From the NCBI GenBank assembly GCA_030737835.1, contig CM060847.1, positions 4,306,484-4,370,483 on the forward strand: 64,000 nucleotides of DNA, in the 5' to 3' direction. A program made the translations under genes and the position numbers. The stretch comes from Acorus gramineus. Its lineage: Eukaryota; Streptophyta; Magnoliopsida; Acorales; Acoraceae. The notes beneath the pieces are model-generated. The model was given only the letters and a program-made list of their open reading frames with translations. It was not told where the DNA came from and did no database searches. Of the stretch, positions 22,150 to 30,889 are shown piece after piece; position 1 is the first letter of the stretch, and each line of letters opens with the position of its first letter.

Positions 22150-24191
22150 GCCGCTGACTTTTAAAGTGCACCGGTCTTTTAATCTCGGTAAGGTTTTCGG
22201 AGCACTGACCATGCCTGATCAGATCATGTTAGTCCTTGTAAGTATCTGACAAGTTTGTTTTCTTAGATGCAAATGTTAAAAATTGAGTGTAAAGGAAATG
22301 CAGTGATAATGAAAAGAGTAAGTGTATATGTAATATTCTCATACATGTATAAACTGCTCTGTTTTGGGTGATCGATTCCAAATTTTTTCATGTTTTTAAC
22401 CCCCTATTATTCTTTGAGGAGTCCTGTCATTAGTTGAAAACCATGTACAGACTACATAATCATCCACAAACCCTGTGCATTAAGTAACCACGGGGGATTC
22501 AAACCGCTGCCCATGGAACCAAATCCATGACTAATCAGAGAGCCAACCTTATGTTGATTCACATCTGTTTGTCTCTTAACCTTAGAAATGCAACTATGAT
22601 GATTGTTAGGATAAATTATTTTGGCTGTTCTTTTGATTGGAGCTTTTCCAAAATTCATTGAGTAGCTTTTGACTATTGTAATCCATTCCATTGTGGTTTA
22701 ATTTGTAAGTAGGTGTTGATATGATGATATTTACTGGTCCTTAATTTTTTGTTCTCCTGTTATACCTTTTTTTTTTTATTTCATCTCAGGATTTACAAGC
22801 TTCACTGAAAATCTGAGAGGGGAAAAGCCTCCATATGGAGATCAACCTAATTATTAATAATAATAAAAAAATGAATCTCCTCTGATGGGAATTTTATAAC
22901 ACCATTTCATAATCTATAATCATTTGAGATTTTGTAAATACAGCTCCCATTGCCTCCCGAAATGTGGCGTCTTTTAAATGTTATAACATCATGCATGTTC
23001 TGCTCAAAAGTAATGTAATGTTTGGTTTGGATCCTCTATTTGTGTTGATTTTCAGAACACACTGCATATGGGTATGAGAAATGAAACATATATGCTAATG
23101 TATGTACATTGTTAAAAAAATCATATGTTTCATGTAAGAGAACTGTATAAGGGACTATACAAAATTGCATGTGGGACCGTGTAAAATGGAAATGTATTAT
23201 TCAGTTGATGTGAGTGCGTATTTTGAAGGTATATATATATGTGGAAACACGTTTGGAAAAATCACACTTTTTTTTTATATATTGAGAAATAATAGTATAT
23301 TTTTTGTTTTAAAAAATTTGTTTTTTTTCTTTGTGCCACGCTGAAAGAATCATGATTCCTGAGATATAATAGTGTATTTTTAGGGGTTTGGAACATGTTT
23401 GAAAAGTATAATTTTAAATAAAATAGCTTAAATAAATTTGATTTTTACAAAGTTCATTTTCTGTGTTTTTTTAAAAAATATGTTTTTTTTGTATTAAAAG
23501 ATTTAACAAACTGCTTACTTTTGTAGAGGCGTTTGGAAACACATTTGTATTTTTTGCTTTTTAAGAAAGGTAAAAACATGTTAAAACGTGTTTTCAAATG
23601 TTACCTAAAACCAACTCCAATCTGAGATGTCTAACTCAGCACGACCCATCCTAGACTAACTAATCATGAAAAACCCTTCAAAAGCAAAACCTCATGAAAA
23701 ACAAATTAAAGAGGCATATACATCATATAATGATGTAAATGTTTTACAGCATTTTTAAGGAGGTATGTAAGACTACATTTTAATTTTAAACTATAAAAAA
23801 TATTGATGTTTACCCCTTTTTTCCAACAAACGCCCAATCCAAATGTCTGTCTGAGACCAATCAATCATAAACAACCCTCCCTCCCCCCACCCCTTTCCGA
23901 AAGCCGGCCCAAGATTCAATATACGAGTATTTTGAATTTTTAAAAAATAGTATACCTCATTCAATAAGATATATATTTTTATAAAAAAATAAAAATATAT
24001 ATACATATACTTTAATATGAATTACACGTATGCATTCATAGAAAACATGAATTCTTTTTATTGAAACATATACATAAGGTAAATATATACTCTGATAATT
24101 TTCTTTGTATGCAAGACTGGAACTGGGGGTAGAATAAAAAACCCCCCCTCCCCTCCCCTCTCCTCCCCCTCACCCTCAACAAAAGCCTTCC
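22150..24191. other. CAMTA 3' flank and start of the duplicated segment
   Basis: The stretch just after the CAMTA stop (TGA 22147-22149) is probably 3'UTR. From about 22403 the sequence is repeated at about 26434 (see tandem duplication). An AT-rich repeat copy at 23945-24110 and a short C-rich leader (24146-24170) precede the first PORR gene. No other gene is supported. Confidence 0.6.
23945..24110 (+). repeat. Dispersed AT-rich repeat, copy upstream of PORR gene 1
   Basis: Matches 5465-5640 in the same orientation ('gtatacctcatt', 'agatatatatttttataaaa', 'tactttaatatgaattac', 'catagaaaacatg'). It has no clear counterpart at the equivalent place in duplication unit 2, suggesting insertion into unit 1 after duplication or loss from unit 2. 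Confidence 0.5.
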
Positions 24192-25391
24192 ATGATGTTC
24201 CCTCTCAAACGCAGAGCATCAGCATCCCCTACCCTTGTAGGGTTAGGGTTAGGGTTTTCCTTCAGACTCATATCAAGCCTCAAAGTCTCCTGGCGAAAGG
24301 ACCCCCATTTGGACTCCGCCATCGATTCCGACAAGCGCTACCGCCACTGCTCCCGCCTCGTTCGCGAGGTCCTCAACTCCCCCAACCACTCCCTCCCCCT
24401 CTCTCACCTCGACCGCCGCCGCCACCGTCTCCGCCTCCCCGTCCGCGTCTCCTCCCTCCTCTCCCGCAACCCCGGCCTCCTCGAGACCCACCTCTCCCGT
24501 CTCCGCCCCAACTCCCAACCCGTCCCCTTCGTCCGCCCGGGACATCGCCTCCGCCGATACCTCCTCGACGAGGCCCGCATAAGAGCCGAACACGAGCCGA
24601 TCGCGCTCTCCAAGCTTTGCAAGCTCGTCATGATGTCCAAAGACAGGGTCGTCCGTGCCGAGAAGCTCCAGAACGTGCGGCGGGACTTCGGTCTCCCCGA
24701 CGACTTCCTCTGCAATCTGATCCCAAAGTACCCCCAATTCTTGGAATTGGTGGGCGGCGCCCCCGGCGAGAGCGATTGTTTCGTGAAGCTCGTCGGATGG
24801 AACGATGAGTTCGCGAAGTCGGCGATCGAAGGGAGGGCGGAAGAGGAGTCCGCTTTGACCGGGTTTTCAATCGCGCCGCGTTTCGATGTGAGGCTTCCAA
24901 AGGGGTTTCATTTGCGGAAGGAGATGAGGGAGTGGGCGAGGGATTGGATGGAAATGCCGTATGTTTCGCCCTATTCGGACGCTTCGGGATTGGATAAGGC
25001 TTCGCCAGAGATGGAGAAGCGGTCGGTGGGGTTGCTTCACGAGGTTTTGTCGTTGTCGGTGCTTAGGAGGGTGCCCGTGCCGACGATTGGGAAGTTCGCG
25101 GAGGAGTTCTTGCTCTCGAATGCGTTTTCGGGGGTGTTTCTGAGGCATCCGGGGATCTTTTATGTGTCGCTTAAAGGTGGGGTTGAGACGGCGGTGTTGC
25201 GGGAGGCGTATGAGGAGGGGAGGTTGGTTGATAGGGATCCATTGTTGGAGATGAAGGAGAGGTTTGAGGAGATGTTGATGGAGGGGTGGAGAGAGTGGAG
25301 GGAGGGGGAGAGGGAAAAGAGGGAGTTGATGCAGAGGAAGATGGAGGCGGTTGCGGTGGATGTGGGGGACGTCGAGGTGGCTGAGGAGTAG
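24192..25391 (+). CDS. PORR-domain organelle RNA-splicing protein, tandem copy 1
   Basis: PORR (plant organelle RNA recognition, WHAT'S THIS FACTOR 1 type) proteins bind group II introns and promote their splicing in chloroplasts or mitochondria. This intronless 399-aa protein has a short basic, Ser-rich N-terminus (about 1-30) fitting a targeting peptide. The PORR region runs about residues 31-370: KVSWRKDPHLDSAIDSD, HLSRLRPNSQPVPFVRP, LCKLVMMSKDRVV, DFGLPDDFLCNLIPKYPQFL, SVGLLHEVLSLSVLRRVPV, FLRHPGIFYVSLKGG. The C-terminal tail is acidic and basic mixed. The start could be Met1 or Met2 (24195), the latter aligning with copy 2. GC is high in the first 600 bp. The organelle cannot be told from sequence. 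Its duplicate is at 28665-29834. Confidence 0.85.
   Translation: MMFPLKRRASASPTLVGLGLGFSFRLISSLKVSWRKDPHLDSAIDSDKRYRHCSRLVREVLNSPNHSLPLSHLDRRRHRLRLPVRVSSLLSRNPGLLETHLSRLRPNSQPVPFVRPGHRLRRYLLDEARIRAEHEPIALSKLCKLVMMSKDRVVRAEKLQNVRRDFGLPDDFLCNLIPKYPQFLELVGGAPGESDCFVKLVGWNDEFAKSAIEGRAEEESALTGFSIAPRFDVRLPKGFHLRKEMREWARDWMEMPYVSPYSDASGLDKASPEMEKRSVGLLHEVLSLSVLRRVPVPTIGKFAEEFLLSNAFSGVFLRHPGIFYVSLKGGVETAVLREAYEEGRLVDRDPLLEMKERFEEMLMEGWREWREGEREKRELMQRKMEAVAVDVGDVEVAEE
24240..24259 (+). repeat. Telomere-like GGGTTA repeat inside PORR copy 1
   Basis: GGGTTA repeats occur within the coding sequence and encode GLGLGF of the presumed targeting peptide. Copy 2 has one more hexamer (about 28702-28727). The coding frame explains the repeat, so it is not a relict telomere. 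Confidence 0.85.
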
Positions 25392-28300
25392 AAGAGGATA
25401 GTTTCGCGAGGAGAGCGGTTGATTTGGAGCAGGTTGATTGGGCTGAGGTTTTGATGGTGTGGTTCTTGCAATTCTATGTGTAGGTTCATGTCTCTGAAGT
25501 AGAGAATGGATCGAATGAGTGGTTCGCCTGATGAGTTCGAGGGAGAGAGATGGAGAGGGAGATCTTGTTTTGTTCTCAAATCTTGGAGCACCGGATTCTT
25601 CTGAAAGAAAAAATTGTGAGTCACCAATCTCTCTATACTTGCTTCTCTGTCATTGATATATAAATTTTATGTCTGTACATTTGTAACGGTCAGGGTTAAC
25701 ACAATTAGATATTGTCTGTTGTGCTTCCCCGCAGACTCTATACTGTGGAACATGTCTTGGTGTATAAAAGTTGTGCTTATATATGAGCATATACTATCCT
25801 TTCTTGTCAATACAAGTAGAAACTATACTCATGACTTTAAAACACGTCTTTGTGTGTATGAGATATGCTCACATATAAGCACCACTTGTCCTCTTCCGCT
25901 AGCTAACGTGGAAGTAAATCATGGTGCGTGCTTTTCACCTTCCTTCCAACCCTCTGTAGGCCTATTGTGATCTTTAACCCGGTTCACCATCCCTTCAATG
26001 GACCACACGTGAGAACCACCCACCTCAACAGACATCCTCGTGTAGGGTTGTACCCAAACCATTGTGTAGCGGATGTGCTCTAGTGCCAACTGTAAGGACT
26101 AGTCGAACCTCCTTCATGAGACCACACGTCCTTATCTGGAGTCAATACTCAACTCACCGCATAATGGTCAACTCTATTACCAACTGTTATGTCCTAGGCT
26201 TGCACACTAAAATGTGTTTAAAGATACAAACTCAAAAGGTTTATATGAAGTGTTACACTCTTAATTCACAGCATTAAGATGCTCCTGCTGAGATATGGGT
26301 GCAAAGCCTAAAATTTTCTACCAAAGTGAGGTTGCATGCCGTGGAGAATTTTTTATTTGTGACACCGTGCTTGCTTTTTTGATTCGTGACACTCTGTGGA
26401 TGATGATTCTGTAGTCTGTTCATTTTTTCTTCTTCCTATTATTCTTTGATGAGGAGTCCTGATATTAGTTGAAAAAACCATGTACAGACTACAGAATCAT
26501 CATCCACAAATCCTGTGCATTAAGTAATCATAGAGATATGGAACCAAATCCATGACAAAGCAGAGAGCCAACCTTGTGTGGATTACTATCTGTTTGTCTA
26601 TTAACCTTGGGAATGCAACTATTATGGTTGTTAGTTTTGTCCATTGTGTTTTACTTAGTGAGTAGGTGTTGATATGATGATATTTACTGATCCTTGATTT
26701 TTTTATGTTATACATTTAGCTTTTTTATTTTCATCTCAGGATTTACAAGCTTCACTGAAGGGAAAAAAAGCCTCCATATGGAGATCAACCTAATTATTAT
26801 AATAAAAAGGAATCTCCTCTCATGGGAATTTTAAAACACCATTTGATAATCTATATGTCATTTGAGATTTTGTAAATACAGCTCCCATTGCCTCCAATGT
26901 AGCGTCTATTTAATTTATGGCATGCATATTTACTGCTCAATAGTAATGTATGTTTTGTTCGGATCCTCAACCTGTGCTTGTTTTTTGTTTGGATCCTCAA
27001 CTTGTTGGGTCCATTTTTGGGTGCTTTTGTGGTTCTCAAAACATTTTCAATTGGACTCAATCTCTGTTTGCAGTTTTAAATGCAGTTCACACTATATTTT
27101 TTTTTTTTTTAAAAAAAAATAGTATAACTCATATAGTGAGATATGTAATTTTTTTAATATGAAGTACTAACTCCAGTTAAAAAAAATTCTAACGATAGAT
27201 GTATAGGTGGCTGTATATGAGACTGAAATAGCATTCATTTCAACTATTAATAGGCAAGTTGACAAAAGAGTTCATCGCCTGCTTGTAACTAAAATATTGG
27301 TCATGGAAAATGGTAAGTCCAATCCCTTTGCAGCTTATACACTGTTTTTTTTTATTATTATTATTTATACATTCTTTGTATATATTAAAATATAATAATA
27401 TATTTTTTTGTTTTGAAAAATATTTTTTTGTGTGTCACACACTATGATAGAATCCCATATACTATAGTATAATAGTGTATTTTTTTGGGTGATGTGTATT
27501 ATTTTTCATTTAATGAAAAATGTGTTTTTGAATGCTACCTAAAGCAAACTCTAATATGAGATGTCTAGGCCAGTATAGCCCGAAAGCAAGACCTCCAATG
27601 GCGAAAACCTAAGGGTGGCTCTATTTTTACCCTTTTAAATTATAAATGAGACTTCATTTAAAAGTCCCATATATATTAAAAATGGAAAAAGATACGCGTA
27701 ACCTCTATTGTAGTTCATCGCATTTTTCTTTTTTTTATAAAATCATATACTCATCATTTGAAGTGTGTACTATTATATGAAATGAAATATATACTGAGAT
27801 ACATTAATATATTTTTCATAGTGAAAAAATAAAAAGAAAAAGGACTGCAGTAAGTGGCAGAGCCACCATAGGACCAAGGGGGGCATGAGAGACCCCAGGA
27901 TTTTTTTATATTTTTTTATAGATCTTTCTATTTTTTTTCTAGGTCTTTTTAAATTTTCGTAATAGATTGATTTTAATTAAGGCTCGTAAATCATGGGCCC
28001 CACCTGCATATATAATTTCCTAAATAGTAACAACTCACAAAAATAAAAATAAAACAATAATCCATTATCCATTTAGATCATCCACGTATAAGTATATAAT
28101 TTTTTTCTTTTACCTTATTGTCATTATTACTAATTTATTTAAAATTTAAAATATTTGTGTAAATATCTAGATAATCAAATCATTCAACATTTTTATAACA
28201 TGAAACCTCCCCAATGCCAAATTTAAAAATATGATGATTATTTTTTATAATTATTCAGTGATACGTTTCATATGAACATCTTTATTTCATTTTATACATA

Positions 28301-28664
28301 TTTTAAATTTATGCTATTGAAACTAAAAAAAAAATATAATGATATAATTTTAGAAAATATTTATATAAGTTACATTAGGCTCCCTTTCATAAAAATTATG
28401 ACTTCACCATTAACTGCATTATATATTATGATAATGTAGTATATATTATGATAATGTAGTATATACTACGTTTTCATGGGGCATAGGGGGTGCAAAACGG
28501 GCGGACTGCATGTCTCAGCACATTTTCCAACATCGAAACGCCGATCCAAGATGTCTAGCCCGGCCCAGCACGTCCCGGCCCGGCCTAGACCAACCAATCG
28601 TGAACAAACAAAACCCTCCGACACCAAAACCTCCAATGGCGGCAAACGCAAACACTCCGTCTCA
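25392..28664. other. PORR copy 1 3' flank, duplicated CAMTA flank and AT-rich DNA
   Basis: Positions 25392-26380 are the 3' flank of copy 1, matched by 29835-30640. Positions 26434-27000 are the displaced copy of the CAMTA 3' flank. Positions 27600-28480 are AT-rich with dispersed-repeat strings (27720-27810) and a short direct repeat 'tatattatgataatgtagta' at about 28422-28460. No gene is supported. ORFs such as 26862-27122 are low-complexity. Confidence 0.6.
25690..26280 (-). mobile_element. LTR-retroelement remnant in duplication unit 1
   Basis: Partner of 30057-30492: 'cttggtgtataaaag', 'tcaatacaagtagaaacta', 'actttaaaacacgtct', 'gctagctaacgtggaagtaaatcatggtgcgtgc' and 'ggtcaactc..ttaccaactgttatgtcctaggc' all recur there in order. 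The primer-binding-like site kept in unit 2 has been shortened here by about a dozen bases. Because both units carry it, insertion predates the tandem duplication. Confidence 0.45.
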
Positions 28665-29834
28665 ATGTTCCCTCACAAACACACAGCATCCCCTGCCCTT
28701 CGAGGGTTAGGGTTAGGGTTAGGGTTTCCCTTCAGACTCATGTCAAGCCTCAATGTCTCCTGGCGAAAGGACCCCCACTTGGACTCCGCCATCGATTCCG
28801 ACAACCCCTATCGCTACTGCTCCCGCGTCGTTCGCGAGGTCCTCACCTCCCCCAACCACTCCCTCCCCCTCTCCCACCTCTGCCGCCGCCGTCGCCGCCT
28901 CCGCCTCCCCGTCCGCGTCTCCACCCTCCTCTCCCGCAACCCCGGCCTCCTCGAGACCCACCTAGCCCGTCTCCGCCTCAACTCCTCTCCCGTCCCCTTC
29001 GTCCGCCCGGGGCATCGCCTCCGCCGATACCTCCTCGACGAGGCACGCATTCGATCCAAACACGAGCCGATCGCGCTCGCCAAACTTTGCAAGCTCGTCA
29101 TGATGTCGAAAGACAGGGTCATCCATGCCGAGAAGCTCCAGAACGTGGGGTGGGACTTCGGTCTCCCCGACGACTTTCTGTGTGATTTGGTTCCCAGGTA
29201 CCCGCAATTCTTGGAATTGGTGGGTGTTCCAGGCGAGGATGATTGTTTTGTGAAGTTGGTTGGATGGAATGATGAGTTCGCCAAGTCGGCGATCGAGAGG
29301 AGGGCCGAAGAGGAGTCTGTTTTGACCGGGTTTTCAATCGCACCGCGTTTCGATGTGAGGCTTCCGAAGGGGTTTCATTTGCAGGAGGAGATGAGGGAGT
29401 GGGCGAGGGATTGGATGGAAATGCCGTATGTTTCGCCCTATTCGGACACTTCGGGATTGGATAAGGCTTCGCCAGAGATGGAGAAGCGGTCGGTGGGGTT
29501 GCTTCACGAAGTTTTGTCGTTGTCGGTGCTTAGGAGGGTACCTGTGCCAACGATTGGGAAGTTTGGGGAGGAATTCCTGCTCTCAAACACATTTTTGGAG
29601 GCGTTTTTGAGGCATCCGGGGATTTTTTATGTGTCGCTTAAAGGTGGGGTTAAGATGGCGGTGTTGCGGGAGGCGTATGAGGAGGGGAGGTTGGTGGATA
29701 GGGATCCATTGTTGGAGATGAAGGAGAGGTTTGAGGAGATGTTGATGGAGGGGCGGAGGGAGGGGAGGGAGGGGAGGAAGGAGTTGATGCAAGGAAAGAT
29801 GAAGGCGGGGAGCGGTGGATTTGGAGGTGGCTGA
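28665..29834 (+). CDS. PORR-domain organelle RNA-splicing protein, tandem copy 2
   Basis: A near-identical paralogue of the gene at 24192-25391: 389 aa from the aligned Met (MFPHKHTASPALRG). The reading frame is open further upstream to 28476, but those 63 codons lie in sequence that is non-coding next to copy 1, so Met 28665 is preferred. The PORR region is intact (SWRKDPHLDSAIDSD, LCKLVMMSKDRVI, DFGLPDDFLCDLVPRYPQFL, LRHPGIFYVSLKGG). Differences include one extra GGGTTA hexamer (adds Gly-Leu in the targeting region) and GVPGEDD where copy 1 has GGAPGESD. A deletion of about 60 bp removes the old stop and changes the last residues to GSGGFGGG. The frame is fully open, so it is probably functional or very recently silenced. 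Confidence 0.83.
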   Translation: MFPHKHTASPALRGLGLGLGFPFRLMSSLNVSWRKDPHLDSAIDSDNPYRYCSRVVREVLTSPNHSLPLSHLCRRRRRLRLPVRVSTLLSRNPGLLETHLARLRLNSSPVPFVRPGHRLRRYLLDEARIRSKHEPIALAKLCKLVMMSKDRVIHAEKLQNVGWDFGLPDDFLCDLVPRYPQFLELVGVPGEDDCFVKLVGWNDEFAKSAIERRAEEESVLTGFSIAPRFDVRLPKGFHLQEEMREWARDWMEMPYVSPYSDTSGLDKASPEMEKRSVGLLHEVLSLSVLRRVPVPTIGKFGEEFLLSNTFLEAFLRHPGIFYVSLKGGVKMAVLREAYEEGRLVDRDPLLEMKERFEEMLMEGRREGREGRKELMQGKMKAGSGGFGGG

Positions 29835-30889
29835 TTGGGCTGAGGTTTTCATGGTGAGGTTCTTGCAATTGAGTGTGGGGTCATGAGTCATGACTCTGAA
29901 GTAGAGAAGGGAATCCAATGAGTGGTTTACCTGATGAGTTTGAGGGAGAGATAGAAAGGGAGATCTTATTTTGCTTTTCAAATCTTGGAGCACGGGATTC
30001 TTCGGAAAGAAAAATTGTAAGTCATCAATCTCTCTATGCTTTGATGTCTGTACCATTTGTAACGATTGGCATTACATAATTTAGATATTGTTTGTTTTGC
30101 TTCTTGGCAGACTCTTCACTTTGAAAATGTCTTGGTGTGTAAGAGTCGTGTATATATATAAACATATACTATCCTTTCTCGTCAATACAAGTAGAGACTA
30201 TCCTCACAACTTTAAAACGCGTCTTGGTGTGTATGAGATATGCTCACATATAAGCAGCAATTATCCTCTTCTGCTAGCTAATGTGGAAGTAAATCATGGT
30301 GCGTGCTCTCACCTTAGCAAACATACTCTAATGCCAACTGCAAGGACAAGTACAAACTCGTCTGATGTCATAATCAACTCTCCGCATAATGGTCAACTCC
30401 GTTGCACTCTGATACCAACTGTAACGTCTTAGGCTTACACACTAAGATGTGTTTTAAAGATACAAACACAAAAGGTTTATATGAAGTGTTACACTTTTAA
30501 TTCGCAGCATTAAGATACTGCTGAGATATCGATGCAAAGCCTAAATTTTTTAAGCAAAGTGAGCTTGCGTGCTTGGAAGAGAATGAACGCCTATGTTTGA
30601 CCAAATTTTTTATCTGTGGCACCCTGCTTGCTTTAAAAGAAAATTAATCTAGGCATTAGCTTGCCAAAATGCTTTAAAATAAAAGATTTGCCCAAATTTT
30701 ATTGACACAGCATACAAAATTTACATTGATACAACATAGAGAATTACATGATGATGTCACATAATTTACTCATTATGTGGAAAGAACATATTACATTTCT
30801 GCTGGATATATCAACAAAAACCCTACAGATAACATTAATAAAGAAAAAAACATAAAAAATACATTAACATTTGTACAAAGAACTTATAG
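29835..30889. other. PORR copy 2 3' flank and kinesin 3' flank
   Basis: Positions 29835-30640 repeat the flank of copy 1. After that the DNA is unique and leads into the 3' end of the minus-strand kinesin gene, so the two genes are convergent. No gene is supported. Confidence 0.6.
30057..30492 (-). mobile_element. LTR-retroelement remnant (TRIM-like), unit 2
   Basis: At 30407-30417 the minus strand reads TGGTATCAGAG, which matches 11 bases of the initiator-tRNA-Met primer-binding site used by plant LTR elements. Just beside it (30419 onward on plus) a block runs from TGTAACGTC to GTGTTACA (about 30419-30492), with the TG...CA ends expected of an LTR. Another TGTAACG string lies at 30057. No gag or pol is seen. 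Limits and class are uncertain. Confidence 0.4.

Larger units (their letters stand above)
22403..30640 (+). repeat. Segmental tandem duplication (two units of about 4.0-4.2 kb)
   Basis: Unit 1 spans about 22403-26433 and unit 2 about 26434-30640, head to tail. Colinear landmarks: 'ctattattctttga.gaggagtcctg' at about 22403 and 26435; 'CCATGTACAGACTACA' at about 22441 and 26479; 'ATTTACAAGCTTCACTGAA' at about 22790 and 26741; 'gatgtctaactcagc' against 'gatgtctaggccag' at about 23625 and 27561; the PORR genes at 24195 and 28665; their 3' flanks; and 'cagcattaagat...tgctgagatat' at about 26270 and 30508. The offset grows from about 4.03 to 4.47 kb, so unit 2 gained a few hundred bp upstream of its gene. 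The 5' boundary lies in the CAMTA 3' flank, so unit 2 carries a displaced copy of that flank. Confidence 0.88.

Noticed and set aside
24240-24259. Interstitial telomere scar
   Set aside because: Only a few GGGTTA units, in frame and inside a conserved gene; plant telomeres are usually TTTAGGG, so a coding microsatellite is simpler.
24273-24737. Long minus-strand frames over the PORR genes (also 28743-29284)
   Set aside because: Antisense shadows of Arg/Leu/Ser/Pro-rich coding sequence; both copies show the same effect and the plus-strand frame fits the PORR family.
28476-28664. 63-codon N-terminal extension of PORR copy 2
   Set aside because: Open by chance: the matching upstream sequence of copy 1 is not open in that frame, and alignment puts the start at 28665.
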